Notes: generated by a model from the letters alone, not told the origin. A stretch of DNA of 64,000 bases from Rhodophyticola porphyridii (GCF_003688285.1 NZ_RCNT01000003.1:317501-381500), one strand, 5' to 3'; shown: positions 1-9,305, counted from the stretch's first letter. Numbers and translations are program-made.

Positions 1-243
1 CTGCGCCAGCATGTTCAGGCCGACAATGTTCAGCCAGAGGGTGCCGGTGGCGAGGCTGACGACCCCCGCCCAGCCGAGGTAGATCGGTCCGAGCTGGGCA
101 TTGCCGAACCAGCCAAGCAGGGTCGAAAAACTCGCGCCCTTGGTCCGTTCCCGGGCCATGCGGTTTTCATTGTCCATCCCCATTTCAGGCGGGCCCTGAA
201 CCTGCACCTGGGTAAAGATGTTCTGATATTCGAAATACGCCAT
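1..243 (-). CDS. pufM: Photosynthetic reaction centre M subunit (N-terminal part, cut by window edge)
   Basis: Only the first 81 codons are present; the gene continues beyond base 1. The product begins MAYFEYQNIFTQVQVQG and contains STLLGWFGNAQLGPIYLGW, the conserved N-terminal segment of purple-bacterial PufM leading into the first transmembrane helix. With PufL it forms the membrane heterodimer that binds bacteriochlorophylls, bacteriopheophytins, quinones and the non-haem iron. An in-frame ATG at 249-247 overlaps the pufL stop as ATGA and could be the true start, adding two residues. It is the last visible gene of the puf operon. Confidence 0.95.
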   Translation of the reverse strand, partial: MAYFEYQNIFTQVQVQGPPEMGMDNENRMARERTKGASFSTLLGWFGNAQLGPIYLGWAGVVSLATGTLWLNIVGLNMLAQ

Positions 244-245
244 GA

Positions 246-1145
246 TCATTCGCCTCCGATCAAAGCGGGTGCGTTTGCGCCATATGTGGCCGCACCGGTG
301 CTGTCATGGACCAGCCCGGGATCGGGCCAGATCGGCAGCTCAAGCCACCAGTTCCACCATTCCGGCCAGCCGCTTGTCCAGACCGGACCCGAGATGATGA
401 TGCAGATCGCCGACCAGAACCCGGCGTTCAGCGCCAGAAGCAGGCCAACGCGGTGGATGCCGAGCGTTCCGATCGAATAGCCGATGAAGTCGCGGAAGAA
501 CGTGTCTTCGTCGTCCGGCGTCTTCGCGTTTTCGCCTTTCGCGGGGTTCGCCGCCGACAGGATCAGCCCGCCATGCAGCGCCAGCGCGAGCGTCGTCGCG
601 AAGAAGAAGCTGACCGCGATCATATGGGCCGGATTGTAATGGAAATGCAGGTAGGAATAGCCGACGTTGGAAACCCAATCGAGATGGCTGAAGATTCCGT
701 AAGGAAAGCCATGGCCCCAGGCGCCCATCAGAAGCGGGCGGAACACCACCAGCGTGACATAGGCAAAGATGGCGACGCTGAAGGCGAAGGGCACGTGATA
801 GCCGATGCCCAGCTTGCGGCAGATTTCCACCTCGCGCAGCGCCCAGCTGCAGAACGCGCCGACCGCACAGAAGGTGATGATCTGCCAGAGGCCACCCTCC
901 ATCAGCGGCGCCATTCCCAGACCGTAGCTCAGGTCGGGGGGTGCGATATTGATGGTCCAGGGGTTGAAGTTGCCCTGCATCGCCGCGCCCCAGAAGATCA
1001 GGATGGTTCCCAACAGGGCGAAAAACGCGGTCGTGACGCCGAAGAAGCCGACATAGAACGGGCCGACCCAGAAATCGAACAGATCGCCGCCGATCAGAGT
1101 CCCTCCACGGACACGATATTTCCGTTCAAAGCTCAACAAAGCCAT
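246..1145 (-). CDS. pufL: Photosynthetic reaction centre L subunit
   Basis: 299 residues, full length for PufL, starting [20 protein letters not shown]. Five hydrophobic segments fit the known five-helix fold. The region around residues 150-175 ([20 protein letters not shown]) carries histidines expected near the special pair and accessory bacteriochlorophylls, and the HYNPAHM and GIHRVGLL motifs contain the non-haem-iron histidines. PufL is half of the core that performs primary charge separation in the cytoplasmic membrane. It follows pufA after a 146-base gap containing a strong hairpin and runs directly into pufM, so L and M should be translated together. Confidence 0.98.
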   Translation of the reverse strand: MALLSFERKYRVRGGTLIGGDLFDFWVGPFYVGFFGVTTAFFALLGTILIFWGAAMQGNFNPWTINIAPPDLSYGLGMAPLMEGGLWQIITFCAVGAFCSWALREVEICRKLGIGYHVPFAFSVAIFAYVTLVVFRPLLMGAWGHGFPYGIFSHLDWVSNVGYSYLHFHYNPAHMIAVSFFFATTLALALHGGLILSAANPAKGENAKTPDDEDTFFRDFIGYSIGTLGIHRVGLLLALNAGFWSAICIIISGPVWTSGWPEWWNWWLELPIWPDPGLVHDSTGAATYGANAPALIGGE

Positions 1146-1217
1146 CTGTCTGTCTCCGCGTTCGGCGGCATGGGTCGCAGCAAGCGTCGTCAGCCGTCAC
1201 ACATTGGGGTTTCGATG

Positions 1218-1246
1218 GCCGCGGGCAGGATGCACCCGCCCGCAGC
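1218..1246 (-). repeat. Intercistronic hairpin between pufA and pufL
   Basis: An imperfect inverted repeat, GC-GCGGGC stems with two mismatches around a short ATGCA-type loop, lies in the 146-base gap between pufA and pufL. There is no T-run after it in the direction of transcription, so it is not a simple terminator. In Rhodobacter the hairpins at this place block 3'-5' decay and make pufBA mRNA more abundant than pufLM mRNA. The same role is inferred here. A second, weaker stem lies at 1265-1284. Confidence 0.7.
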
Positions 1247-1291
1247 GTTCTTGTTCACATGACCCGGCGCGTCTGGCGACACGCCAACGGA

Positions 1292-1453
1292 TCACATGCC
1301 GCCAGCTGCCGCCGCGGCAGTCTCAAACCAGTTGAGACCGCTGGACAGAACCACCAGGTGGATCATCGCAGCCAGCAGGAAGAGGAACACGCCCTGCGCC
1401 ACGAACACGCGGCGCGGGTCGAAGATGAGCCAGATTTTATAGAACTTAGCCAT
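1292..1453 (-). CDS. pufA: LH1 antenna alpha polypeptide
   Basis: 53 residues starting [20 protein letters not shown], with one transmembrane helix containing [11 protein letters not shown]. The histidine in AxxxH context is the expected bacteriochlorophyll ligand, and the C-terminus ends with an alanine-rich tail. The protein forms the LH1 ring around the reaction centre together with PufB. The start ATG lies 11 bases after the pufB stop with an AGGAG-type ribosome site. The gene is short, but sequence and position make it unambiguous. Confidence 0.97.
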   Translation of the reverse strand: MAKFYKIWLIFDPRRVFVAQGVFLFLLAAMIHLVVLSSGLNWFETAAAAAGGM

Positions 1454-1464
1454 ATCTCAGCTCC

Positions 1465-1617
1465 TCAACCGAACCACGGGCGCCAGATATACGTGGCGAT
1501 ATGAGCTGCGAGGGCGATACCGGCAAAGAGCCAGAGCCCGCTCATATACACCGAGTGCAGCTCCTGCGCCTGCTCGTCGGTCAGACCCGTGAAAGACAGG
1601 TCGGAATTATCAGCCAT
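1465..1617 (-). CDS. pufB: LH1 antenna beta polypeptide
   Basis: 50 residues beginning [20 protein letters not shown] and ending IWRPWFG. It has the acidic N-terminus, the [15 protein letters not shown] segment and the [12 protein letters not shown] end typical of LH1 beta chains; the histidine in the membrane span ligates bacteriochlorophyll. I chose the ATG at 1617 because it is preceded by GGAGGAAAT and gives the family length. An upstream in-frame extension adds 28 unrelated residues. It is the first antenna gene after pufQ. Confidence 0.97.
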   Translation of the reverse strand: MADNSDLSFTGLTDEQAQELHSVYMSGLWLFAGIALAAHIATYIWRPWFG

Positions 1618-1641
1618 ATTTCCTCCGGAAGTTTGACTGAT

Positions 1642-1658
1642 GCCGCAAACCCTGCGGC
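1642..1658 (-). repeat. Small hairpin in the pufQ-pufB leader
   Basis: GCCGCA-AACCC-TGCGGC forms a perfect six-base stem with a five-base loop about 25 bases upstream of the pufB start. It could affect processing of the puf transcript or access to the pufB ribosome site. No T-run follows. Confidence 0.45.
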
Positions 1659-1759
1659 CGGGCCCCGACAAGGCCTCATTGCCCTGCCGGCATTCACCCA
1701 CCGGGTTGCCCCGGTTTGTGAAATCTCTTCGACCCTATCGGGCCAATTCGGCTCGACCC

Positions 1760-1978
1760 TCAGGCCGAGAAGATCATCGGCGTGATGATCCGCGCCTGGC
1801 TCCAGGCACGGGCCACCGGGCCCCTGTCCGTCATCGAGCCGCTGCGGATCGCCGCCAGCGCCCAGGTCAGCATCGCCAATGGCAATGCAGCCAGGAAAAT
1901 GATCGCGAAATAGATCATGAACTCCGTCTTTGGCGGCTTGTGCCGCGTGACAGGTGCATCCGAGGTGTAATCAGTCAT
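1760..1978 (-). CDS. pufQ: PufQ, bacteriochlorophyll-related protein of the puf operon
   Basis: 72 residues starting [20 protein letters not shown], with one central transmembrane segment (FMIYFAIIFLAALPLAMLTW) and the conserved C-terminal pattern GPVARAWSQARIITPMIF. PufQ is a small membrane protein implicated in delivery or synthesis of bacteriochlorophyll in Rhodobacter; its biochemistry is unsettled. The ATG overlaps the bchZ stop in TGATG and has a GGGAGGGG ribosome site, so translation should be coupled to bchZ. A GTG one codon earlier is possible but less likely. Confidence 0.92.
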   Translation of the reverse strand: MTDYTSDAPVTRHKPPKTEFMIYFAIIFLAALPLAMLTWALAAIRSGSMTDRGPVARAWSQARIITPMIFSA

Positions 1979-3462
1979 CACGCCCCTCCCTTAGGTTGAT
2001 GATCGGGATCCACGCCGGCCGGAGCCAGTGCGGCAATGGTTTCACGCACAACCCGTTCGGCGCCCTGCTCCAGCGCCGATTTCTCGGCGGCGTCGCGCAG
2101 GGTCTTGGCCGCGGAAATGCGGGTCAGAACCGGGTGGTTTTCGACGATCTTGTCGAGCAGGGCCTGCGCATCGGCATCCCAGGGGAAGTCCCGGCGCAGG
2201 GTTGTGGGCGTGGCCTCCGCACTGTCCATCTCGCTGCCCAGCGGCAGGATGTGGAACAGCGCGTCGAAAAGGCCGTTGCAGACCTCCTGAAGCAGATAGG
2301 TTGCGCCCGCATAGCCCATGAAGGGCGTACCGGTGGCGCGGCGGATCGCGGCGCCGGGGAAGCTGGCGGGAATGAAGGCGGGCTTGGGCCCGTGGCCGCC
2401 GGACAGTTCGGCGAGATACATTTTCTCGTTGATCGACCCCATCAGGATGAGCGGCCGATGCTGCGCAACCATCGCGCGGACCTCTTCGTTATTGGTCTTT
2501 TTGCCGGCCACCCGGGCCACGGCAAAGGCGCAGGGCAGGCCCAGATCGGTTTCAAGGAAATTGCGGATGCCGCGGGCGTAGGTTTCGTTCGCGACGATGC
2601 CGAAACTCGCCGTGGCGAAGAAATCCTGCGTGACCGAACGCCAGAGATCCCAGACGGGCTTGATGGTGGAGTGCTTCTCGCGCTCGATGAAGGGCTCGGG
2701 ATCGAGATCCAGCATTTCACCCAGCTTGCGCAGGAATTTCGTGGTGCTTTCCACGCCGATCGGAGCCTGAAGATAGGGCTTGCCAAGGCATTCGCTCAGG
2801 CCGCGGCCAAACTCCCGGTACATGCAGATATTCACATCCGCATTCACCAGATTCCGCATCTCCGCCAGATGGCTGCCCAACGGCATGACCATGTTGACCT
2901 CGGCCCCGATACCTTCGACGAGGCGACGGATCTCCGCCAGATCGGAGGGCATGTTGAACGTGCCATACATCGGCCCGAGGATGTTCACCCGGGGCGCGGC
3001 ACCCTCCTCGCGTTTCTTTTCGGGCGGCATCCGGCCCTTGGTCATGCCGAATTCGGTGAAGATCCAGGTCATCGCGCGATCGGCGCATTCCCATTGATCC
3101 TCGTCGATGGTGCGCGGAAGGAAGCGCTGGATATTCGTGCCCTGGGGCGTCACGCCGCCGCCGATCATCTCGGCAATCGAGCCGGTGACCACAACGGCCG
3201 GCAAAGCGGGATCAAGCGTGCCCCAGGCGCGTTTCATCGCGCCCTCCGTGCCGTCGCGGCCCAGCTCTTCCTCGCCCAGACCGGTGGTCACGATCGGCAA
3301 CTCATGGGGCGGCAACGCATCGGTGTAATGCAGAACCGACGTCACCGGCAGATTTTCGCACCCGACCGGCCCGTCGATCACGACCTGCAGACCCTTGACG
3401 GCGCAGAAGGCATAGATCGCCCCCCAGTATCCGCCCGCGCGATCATGATCCTGAACGAGCAT
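1978..3462 (-). CDS. bchZ: Chlorophyllide a reductase subunit Z
   Basis: 494 residues beginning [20 protein letters not shown]. BchZ pairs with BchY as the nitrogenase-MoFe-like catalytic component of chlorophyllide a oxidoreductase, which reduces the C7=C8 bond of ring B on the way to bacteriochlorophyll a, using electrons from BchX. The conserved [20 protein letters not shown] segment near residues 30-50 contains a cysteine expected to help bind the iron-sulfur cluster. Length and order match other purple bacteria. Its start overlaps the bchY stop and its stop overlaps the pufQ start, so it is embedded in a tightly coupled operon. Confidence 0.97.
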   Translation of the reverse strand: MLVQDHDRAGGYWGAIYAFCAVKGLQVVIDGPVGCENLPVTSVLHYTDALPPHELPIVTTGLGEEELGRDGTEGAMKRAWGTLDPALPAVVVTGSIAEMIGGGVTPQGTNIQRFLPRTIDEDQWECADRAMTWIFTEFGMTKGRMPPEKKREEGAAPRVNILGPMYGTFNMPSDLAEIRRLVEGIGAEVNMVMPLGSHLAEMRNLVNADVNICMYREFGRGLSECLGKPYLQAPIGVESTTKFLRKLGEMLDLDPEPFIEREKHSTIKPVWDLWRSVTQDFFATASFGIVANETYARGIRNFLETDLGLPCAFAVARVAGKKTNNEEVRAMVAQHRPLILMGSINEKMYLAELSGGHGPKPAFIPASFPGAAIRRATGTPFMGYAGATYLLQEVCNGLFDALFHILPLGSEMDSAEATPTTLRRDFPWDADAQALLDKIVENHPVLTRISAAKTLRDAAEKSALEQGAERVVRETIAALAPAGVDPDHQPKGGA

Positions 3463-5036
3463 CAGATCATCTCCTGCGCTTTGGCGGCGCGCGCCTGTTT
3501 GTCGAGTTTCTTCTGATGCGCGGCGCGGAAATCGGGGCGCAGGTTCGGATCACCCTCCCAGACGCCGGCGGTGTCGCCATGACCCACGCCTTCGAAGAAG
3601 TCGCGCATATGGTCCATACGGTCCTTGTTGCCCATCGCAGCATTGACGACCTGTTGCAGGCTGCCGGCCCCCATCGGGCCCATCAGGGGGCGCGCCGAGA
3701 TGAGGTTGGTGAAGTAGAGCGACGGGATGCCAAGCTCCTTGCCCTTCTGCACGACGGGCGTGGTGCCGACCGCGAGATCGGGCTTGATCGCCTCCATCGC
3801 GGCGCAATCGTCTTCCAGCGAGGCGCGGAACTTGACCTTCGCGCCATGCGCCTCCAGCCAGTCGACATCGTCCCTGGACCAGGCGGTCTTTGGGCAGGCG
3901 GTTCCGACATAGGGAATTTCGGCCCCGCTTTCGATCAGCAAACGGGCCACCAGAAGCTCCGAGCCCTCATAGCCCGACAATGTGATCGTACCCTTGACCG
4001 GCGTGCGCGCCAGCGCTTCCCTGATCGCGGGCAGGAATGCGTTTTGCGACGCCGCGACCTTGTCGGTGGCGATCCCGAAGGCGTCCCCGATATTGGCCAG
4101 CCAGGCGGCGGTGCCGTCATGCCCCACAGGGGCGGAGCCCACGATGGGGCGGCCTGCGGCCTCGAACTCGCGGATCGCGGCGGTGTAAAACGGGTGGATC
4201 GCGGCAACGGCGCCGCAATCCAGAGCAGAATAGAGCTCACGCCACTCACGGCAGGGAACGACCGGACCTGCCGCCAGACCGAGTGGCGCGAGCATCCCAC
4301 CTATTCCAATAGGATCAGCTGGGAACATTTCGCCCAACAGGGTCACTGTCGGACGGTCTGATTTACCCGAGACAGGGGCTTGAACGGGACCGGCCTCCAC
4401 CTCCTGTCGGGCATAGTTGAGCATGGCGCCGGCCAAAACGTCCTTGGCCTCCGCATGCGTCGGGATCCCGAAACCGGGAACATCAATGCCCACAATGCGG
4501 ACACCGTTGATTTCGCTTGGCAAAAGCCGAAGCGGCACACCCGAAGCCGTCGGAACGCAAAGATTGGTGACCACGATGGCGTCATAGCGCTCGGGGTCGG
4601 CCATATCGTGCACGGCTTCGCGGATGTCTTCGAAGAGTTTCCCCGTTACCAGGGTCTCTGAATTGAACGGGACGTAGCCCACCGATCGGCGGGCGCCGTA
4701 GAAATGCGAGACGAAGGTCAGCCCGTAGACGCAGCAGGCCGACCCCGACAGAACCGTGGCCGTCCGCCGCATCCGCAAGCCGACGCGGAGCGACCCGAAG
4801 GCGGGGCACATGGATTGCGGCTTGTCATGGGGGCCTTGCGGATAGTCCTTGGCATACTGATCGAGGATCTCGGATTTGCCGGCCATTCGCGCGGCTTTCT
4901 CCATCTCGGCGGCACCGGCATGGCATCCCATCCCGTCGCCCGCCAGATTGGGAGCGGGTGCCGGACTTTCGTCGCGGTCCTCACCCATGGTCACCTCGAC
5001 CTCGGCGGCGGCGTCATATGTGATCTCTTCGCTCAT
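3462..5036 (-). CDS. bchY: Chlorophyllide a reductase subunit Y
   Basis: 524 residues. After an acidic, probably flexible N-terminus of about 35 residues the conserved BchY body begins near [19 protein letters not shown]. The segment [16 protein letters not shown], followed by [20 protein letters not shown], carries the cysteines expected to ligate the [4Fe-4S] cluster shared with BchZ. It is the second half of the MoFe-like component of chlorophyllide a reductase. Its ATG overlaps the stop of the small upstream ORF as ATGA, and its TGA overlaps bchZ. Confidence 0.97.
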   Translation of the reverse strand: MSEEITYDAAAEVEVTMGEDRDESPAPAPNLAGDGMGCHAGAAEMEKAARMAGKSEILDQYAKDYPQGPHDKPQSMCPAFGSLRVGLRMRRTATVLSGSACCVYGLTFVSHFYGARRSVGYVPFNSETLVTGKLFEDIREAVHDMADPERYDAIVVTNLCVPTASGVPLRLLPSEINGVRIVGIDVPGFGIPTHAEAKDVLAGAMLNYARQEVEAGPVQAPVSGKSDRPTVTLLGEMFPADPIGIGGMLAPLGLAAGPVVPCREWRELYSALDCGAVAAIHPFYTAAIREFEAAGRPIVGSAPVGHDGTAAWLANIGDAFGIATDKVAASQNAFLPAIREALARTPVKGTITLSGYEGSELLVARLLIESGAEIPYVGTACPKTAWSRDDVDWLEAHGAKVKFRASLEDDCAAMEAIKPDLAVGTTPVVQKGKELGIPSLYFTNLISARPLMGPMGAGSLQQVVNAAMGNKDRMDHMRDFFEGVGHGDTAGVWEGDPNLRPDFRAAHQKKLDKQARAAKAQEMI

Positions 5037-5179
5037 CCTTCCCCCTTCGTCCGCCCGGAGGGACCACTGAGATTGCGGAAGATGTCGCGCAGCAGACGAC
5101 GGAGCTGATCCGGCCGGGCGCGTTCAAGCGTCAGATCCGTACACTCAACGCCCTGATGGGTGCTGCATTCCTTACACAT
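5033..5179 (-). CDS. Small cysteine-containing ORF coupled between bchX and bchY
   Basis: A 48-codon frame, [20 protein letters not shown]... ending in GRTKGEG, fills the bchX-bchY gap exactly. Its ATG overlaps the end of bchX by eight bases and its TGA overlaps the bchY ATG as ATGA. Cysteines at 2, 5 and 13 give CxxC-x7-C, followed by an arginine-rich amphipathic stretch (RPDQLRRLLRDIFRNL). I do not recognise a family. The arrangement suggests a genuine translated gene or a coupling peptide that carries ribosomes from bchX into bchY. A metal or cluster-binding helper for the reductase is speculation. Confidence 0.55.
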   Translation of the reverse strand: MCKECSTHQGVECTDLTLERARPDQLRRLLRDIFRNLSGPSGRTKGEG

Positions 5180-6173
5180 CGTCATACACCACCTCCAAAG
5201 AGGCTTTGGGCTTGGCGTTCTTGCCGCGCATGTCGGTATCGGTGGCGGGCTCCAGCACCACGCCTGCGCCGGTGTCGGATCCGTCAAACAGCTCCAGAAG
5301 CTCATCCTGGCTAAGCGCGGTCGGCCGCATCGGCGGCGCTGCGGCGACGTTTTCGCCAAGCGCGGCGAACAGGCCACCCCACTGGCTCTCGCCGGTGCCG
5401 ACGATCTGGTAATTCGCGGATTTCTTGCGCAGGTCGTCATCCTGCGGGATCGAGGCCAGAACCGGGATATCGACCGCCTTGGCAAAGGCCTGCGCCTCAC
5501 CGGAGCCGTCATCCTTGTTGATGACCAACCCCGCCACGCCGACATTGCCGCCGAGCTTGCGGAAGTACTCCACCGCCGAACAGACATTGTTGGCCACGTA
5601 GAGCGATTGCAGGTCGTTCGACCCAACAAGGATCACCTTCTGCGCCATGTCCCGCGCGATGGGCAGGCCGAACCCGCCGCAGACCACATCGCCCAGAAAG
5701 TCGAGCAGAACGTAATCGAAATCCCAATCGTGGAAGCCCAGTTTTTCCAGCAGCTCGAAGCCGTGGATGATGCCGCGCCCGCCGCAGCCGCGGCCAACCT
5801 CGGGGCCACCCAGCTCCATGGCGAAGACACCGCCGCGCTTGAAGCAGACATCCCCGATTTTCACCTCTTCGCCCGCCAGTTTCTTGCGGGTCGAGGTTTC
5901 GATGATCGTGGGGCAGGCCTTGCCGCCGAAGAGCAGGCTGGTGGTATCCGATTTCGGGTCGCAGCCGATCAGCAGCACCCGCTTTCCCTGCTCGGCCATC
6001 ATGTGGCTGAGATTGGCCAGTGTGAAGGATTTGCCAATCCCGCCCTTACCGTAGATCGCGATGATCTGCGTCTTCTTGGTCGGCTCGCCCTGCGGCACTT
6101 CCAGCGTCGGCTCGGCGGCTTCTTCCCGAAGCTTGTTGTCGTAATCCTTGAGATTCGGGATATCGAGGGTCAT
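5172..6173 (-). CDS. bchX: Chlorophyllide a reductase iron protein BchX
   Basis: 333 residues, a NifH-like ATPase. The P-loop [20 protein letters not shown] is near residues 40-60, and the two cluster-ligand cysteines are in [12 protein letters not shown] and [12 protein letters not shown]. The protein is a homodimer with a bridging [4Fe-4S] cluster that passes electrons to BchYZ with ATP hydrolysis. Its start overlaps the bchC stop as ATGA. The C-terminus contains VYDDV, after which the small ORF continues in another frame. Confidence 0.98.
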   Translation of the reverse strand: MTLDIPNLKDYDNKLREEAAEPTLEVPQGEPTKKTQIIAIYGKGGIGKSFTLANLSHMMAEQGKRVLLIGCDPKSDTTSLLFGGKACPTIIETSTRKKLAGEEVKIGDVCFKRGGVFAMELGGPEVGRGCGGRGIIHGFELLEKLGFHDWDFDYVLLDFLGDVVCGGFGLPIARDMAQKVILVGSNDLQSLYVANNVCSAVEYFRKLGGNVGVAGLVINKDDGSGEAQAFAKAVDIPVLASIPQDDDLRKKSANYQIVGTGESQWGGLFAALGENVAAAPPMRPTALSQDELLELFDGSDTGAGVVLEPATDTDMRGKNAKPKASLEVVYDDV

Positions 6174-7111
6174 GCGGCGTTCTCCCAGTTCAGGATCATC
6201 TTCAGGCAGGCCGGATCTTCGAATGCCGTCTGGTAGGCAGTTCTGGCCTGATGGGCGGGAAGGTTATGTGTGATCAGCCCGTGCAGGTTCAGCGCGCCGT
6301 GATCGATGAGATCGCGGGTGGCGACCAGATCGGCGCGCGTCCACTCGGCGGCGATGCGGAACCGGGCCTCTTTCATGAAGGCAGGCGGGAAGGCGAAGCT
6401 GAGCGGTTCGGGATAGAAGCCGGCCAGCACGATTTCGCCGCCCTTGGCGATGCGGCCGATCAGCGGGTTGAGCAGGCTGCCATCGCCGGTGGCATCGTAG
6501 ATGCAGCCGTAATCCTTGCGGTCGTCGCTGTCGGGGTGAAGGACGGTGTAGCCCTCGGCACCGGTCGCGCGGTCCTCGCTGATCTCCCAGACGGTGGGCG
6601 GCTTGCCCCCGGCGGCGATTGTCAGCCGCGCGAGAAGACGCCCGAACACGCCGTGGCCGACGATGAGGTCGGGCAGTGTCTTGTCAAGGCCGGCCATCGC
6701 GTGCCGCGCAGTCGCGGCCAGCGCGAGAAGGGCGCCCTCGGCCCCCATCGCGGCGTCGATGCGCACGACGCGGGCGGCGGGGGTCACAAGATGATGCGAT
6801 GCACCGCCGAAGAGGCCCTTGACCTCGCCATAGCAATTCGCGCCGGGTACAAAGACCCGCTCCCCGACCGAGAAACCGGTATTCGCTCCCGCTTCGACAA
6901 CCTCTCCCGCGGCCTCGTACCCGGGAACGAGCGGGTAGCCCATGCCGGGGAAGGGCGGCATGTCGCCGGACCAGAAGAGCTTTTCCGTGCCCGTCGATAT
7001 GCCGGAATGGGAAACCGCGATCACCAGATCATCGGCTGTCGGTTCGTCCAGCTCCAACGCGCCGAGATCCAGTTTACGTGGACCTTCGAGAATGACGGCG
7101 GTGGTTTGCAC
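6170..7111 (-). CDS. bchC: Bacteriochlorophyllide a dehydrogenase BchC
   Basis: 313 residues from a GTG start that gives [17 protein letters not shown], the normal BchC N-terminus; it has an AAGGAC-like ribosome site upstream. The protein is an MDR-type (zinc-alcohol-dehydrogenase-like) enzyme that oxidises the 3-hydroxyethyl group of bacteriochlorophyllide to acetyl. Features include the [13 protein letters not shown] segment and a glycine-rich nucleotide region around [13 protein letters not shown] longer in-frame start 21 codons upstream would cover the 5' untranslated region and is unlikely. A promoter with PpsR-type palindromes lies just upstream. Confidence 0.96.
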   Translation of the reverse strand: MQTTAVILEGPRKLDLGALELDEPTADDLVIAVSHSGISTGTEKLFWSGDMPPFPGMGYPLVPGYEAAGEVVEAGANTGFSVGERVFVPGANCYGEVKGLFGGASHHLVTPAARVVRIDAAMGAEGALLALAATARHAMAGLDKTLPDLIVGHGVFGRLLARLTIAAGGKPPTVWEISEDRATGAEGYTVLHPDSDDRKDYGCIYDATGDGSLLNPLIGRIAKGGEIVLAGFYPEPLSFAFPPAFMKEARFRIAAEWTRADLVATRDLIDHGALNLHGLITHNLPAHQARTAYQTAFEDPACLKMILNWENAA

Positions 7112-7150
7112 TGGCTTGTCCTTTCTCGCGAATCTGGCGGTGCGCAGACC

Positions 7151-7168
7151 TGTCATCGAAGCGCGACA
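7151..7168. promoter_or_regulatory. PpsR/CrtJ-type palindrome, bchC leader
   Basis: TGTC-N10-GACA (TGT-N12-ACA consensus of PpsR/CrtJ), 32 bases from a second copy at 7183-7200. It lies downstream of the predicted -10, in the bchC leader. Binding would give aerobic or light repression of bchCXYZ-puf; function is inferred from consensus match. Confidence 0.75.
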
Positions 7169-7182
7169 GGTCAAATCTCATG

Positions 7183-7200
7183 TGTCAGTTTAACCTGACA
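7183..7200. promoter_or_regulatory. PpsR/CrtJ-type palindrome overlapping the bchC -10
   Basis: TGTC-N10-GACA, a perfect match to the PpsR/CrtJ consensus, covering the predicted bchC -10 hexamer. A repressor bound here would occlude RNA polymerase. The paired site at 7151-7168 is on nearly the same helical face, three turns away. Confidence 0.8.
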
Positions 7201-7214
7201 CTTTTACATGTCAA
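7187..7214 (-). promoter_or_regulatory. Predicted sigma-70 type promoter of bchC
   Basis: Minus-strand -35 TTGACA (7214-7209) and -10 TAAACT (7192-7187) with 16-base spacing, between crtF and bchC. The perfect -35 and the overlap with a PpsR palindrome support a real regulated promoter inside the superoperon. Confidence 0.65.
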
Positions 7215-7244
7215 CGGAAATGGACAGCCGGATTGTCGGGATAT

Positions 7245-8384
7245 TCAGGCTTTCTTCGCCGTCACCACGCGGGTGACGAAGGGGCGATCAACCCTTGGGG
7301 TAGTCACAGCAACAAAACCCGCCTCTGAAAGCAGATCAGCGATTCGCCTTGCGGAGCGTACGGTGCCGGTTCGCATGGCGAGGCAATACAACGCAAAATA
7401 GGCGTCTCCGGCCCTTTCGGGGCGGTCGCCGCCGGACATCGGCTCGGAAATCACGATGCGTCCGCCCGGCGGCAGGGTTGCGTGGGCGCTGGCCAGAAGG
7501 GCGCGAACCGTCGTGTCCTGATGGTCATAGAGCACCCGGATCAGGCTGATCGCGTCCGCACCAATCGGAAGCGGATCGCGTTGAAAGCTTCCCGAATGGA
7601 TGGCCGCGCGGCCGGATAGCCCTGCGGCATCGAATCGATCCCGCGCCGCGGGCGCCACGGCCGGGAGATCGAAGAGATGAAGCGCCAGTTCAGGGTAAGC
7701 GGCGCCCACGGCCGCAAGGAAGGCACCAGTCCCGCCGCCGATATCGAGCAGGGCGGTGGTGTCTGACAGGTCGATGGCTTTCAGTGTTTCTTCGGCCACG
7801 AGCACCTGACTGTCCGCCATCAAGTTCGAATAGGTGACGGCAACATCCGGATCCACATCGCCATCGGCACCGAAGACATAGGGCCAGAACCCGGCCAGTT
7901 CGGTTTCCGTCTCGCCCCTGAAAAACGCGCCTGGTTCGGCGAGGTCGCGGTAGAGAACGGAGTGATGCAGGATCATCTCCCGCAGACCGGGCACACCGTT
8001 CAGCGCAGCGCCCAGCCGCGTGAGGCGAAAGCGGCCATCGCGACAACGTTTCAGCAGGTCGAGAGCGGCGGCGGCCTGACAGAGCACGGCCATCCGTTCA
8101 GGAGGAACCCCGCATCTGAGCGCAAGCTCGGCCGGGCTGCGCGGCCCGTTGGCCAGATGCTCGACCAGGCCGAGGGAGACCGCCGCGTGCAAGACCTGGC
8201 TGTAGGTAAAGCCGGCAACGAGATCGAACAAACGCTCCCCGTCGCGTCTGGCGGTGCGTCTGGTCAGGGGAAACCGTGCGGCCCAGCTTTGAAAGTCACG
8301 CGAGCCGACAAGACGATCCCGCCATGCGGCGATCCGATCGGTCAGCGATTGTGTGCCGGATCCGTGATTGTCCACGGTCGCCAT
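7245..8384 (-). CDS. crtF: Hydroxyneurosporene O-methyltransferase CrtF
   Basis: 379 residues. N-terminal plant-O-methyltransferase-like dimerisation/helix-turn-helix part (about 50-150), then a SAM-binding domain with the glycine-rich motif LLDIGGGTGAFLAAVG near residue 215 and the post-motif LFDLPAVAPAA. It methylates the 1-hydroxyl group of hydroxylated neurosporene derivatives in the spheroidene pathway. The ATG lies three bases after the crtE stop, so crtE-crtF are co-transcribed. A separate promoter for bchC follows its end. Confidence 0.95.
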   Translation of the reverse strand: MATVDNHGSGTQSLTDRIAAWRDRLVGSRDFQSWAARFPLTRRTARRDGERLFDLVAGFTYSQVLHAAVSLGLVEHLANGPRSPAELALRCGVPPERMAVLCQAAAALDLLKRCRDGRFRLTRLGAALNGVPGLREMILHHSVLYRDLAEPGAFFRGETETELAGFWPYVFGADGDVDPDVAVTYSNLMADSQVLVAEETLKAIDLSDTTALLDIGGGTGAFLAAVGAAYPELALHLFDLPAVAPAARDRFDAAGLSGRAAIHSGSFQRDPLPIGADAISLIRVLYDHQDTTVRALLASAHATLPPGGRIVISEPMSGGDRPERAGDAYFALYCLAMRTGTVRSARRIADLLSEAGFVAVTTPRVDRPFVTRVVTAKKA

Positions 8385-8387
8385 GGG

Positions 8388-9257
8388 TCAGACGGTCTGC
8401 CGCGACGGGACGACGGGCGTCAGCCGCTCAGCCTGCTTGCGGACCATTTCGCAAAGCATCGCCTCGCCCGGACAGGACGGGATCGAGGAAATCGCGCCGC
8501 CCAGAATATCTTCCAGCCGGCTGATCGCGCCGCGCACACCAAGCGCCGCGACCGCATTGGGGCGATCGTGGATTTCATCCTGATGGGCGGGCTTACCAAG
8601 CGTGGCCTCATCGTAAAGCGCGTCGCGCAGATCATCTGCGACCTGAAACGCCTCGCCGATGCGCGCGCCCAGCTCAGTCCATGCCTCGGGGTCTTCGCCA
8701 GCCGCAGCGGCGCCCATGCGCGTGGCGGCGGTGAAGAGCGCGCCGGTTTTCGCGCGGTGATATGCGCCAAGGTCGATCTTGTCTTCGCTTTCCCAGCCCT
8801 GCCCCGCGCAGATACCTCCCGGCATGCCGGTGCTTTCGCCAAGAATACGGATCAGCGATATGGCGCGGGCCGGGTCATGCTCGGCCGCGCGCGCCAGAAC
8901 CTCGAACGCCATGATGATCAGCGAGTCGCCCGTCAGTAATGCCAGCGGCTCGCCAAAGGCCTTGTGAACCGACGGCTTGCCGCGCCGGATGTCGGCATCG
9001 TCGAAACAGGGCATGTCGTCATGGACAAGGCTGGCGCAATGGATCAGCTCGATCGCCGCCGCAGCCGCGTTCGACACCTCGGGCCGGTCATCGCCGCAGG
9101 CGAAGGACACGGACATCGCGATTGTCGGGCGAATGCGCGCGCCGCCGGGGTTCACCGCATAATCCAGTGCGGCGGCCAGTTTCGGCGGTGCCTGTCCACC
9201 CTGCGCCTGGGCGATGGCATTGGCGATGGTCGTTTCGATTCGTGATTTCAACGGCAT
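8388..9257 (-). CDS. crtE: Geranylgeranyl diphosphate synthase CrtE
   Basis: 289 residues from the ATG at 9257 (MPLKSRIETTIANAIAQAQG), which has a GGAG site and gives the family length; an in-frame ATG 14 codons upstream would run into a PpsR palindrome. The two aspartate-rich motifs are visible as HDDMPCFDDADIRRGKP and ADDLRD. The enzyme condenses isopentenyl diphosphate with allylic diphosphates to make C20 GGPP for carotenoids and the bacteriochlorophyll tail. It is the first gene of crtEF-bchCXYZ-puf and divergent from crtD. Confidence 0.97.
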   Translation of the reverse strand: MPLKSRIETTIANAIAQAQGGQAPPKLAAALDYAVNPGGARIRPTIAMSVSFACGDDRPEVSNAAAAAIELIHCASLVHDDMPCFDDADIRRGKPSVHKAFGEPLALLTGDSLIIMAFEVLARAAEHDPARAISLIRILGESTGMPGGICAGQGWESEDKIDLGAYHRAKTGALFTAATRMGAAAAGEDPEAWTELGARIGEAFQVADDLRDALYDEATLGKPAHQDEIHDRPNAVAALGVRGAISRLEDILGGAISSIPSCPGEAMLCEMVRKQAERLTPVVPSRQTV

Positions 9258-9280
9258 GAGAACTCCGGAAAACCCGTGCA

Positions 9281-9298
9281 TGTCAGCAGAGTGCGACA
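9281..9298. promoter_or_regulatory. PpsR/CrtJ-type palindrome in the crtE-crtD gap (site 1)
   Basis: TGTC-N10-GACA, perfect consensus, just upstream of the crtE start. It would lie in the crtE leader or over its promoter. Confidence 0.75.
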
Positions 9299-9305
9299 TG
9301 ACATG

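Noticed and set aside
306-1262. Long plus-strand open frame across pufL
   Set aside because: It is the antisense of pufL; the peptide is rich in Arg, Asp and Gln in the pattern of reverse-frame GC-rich DNA, with no known motif.
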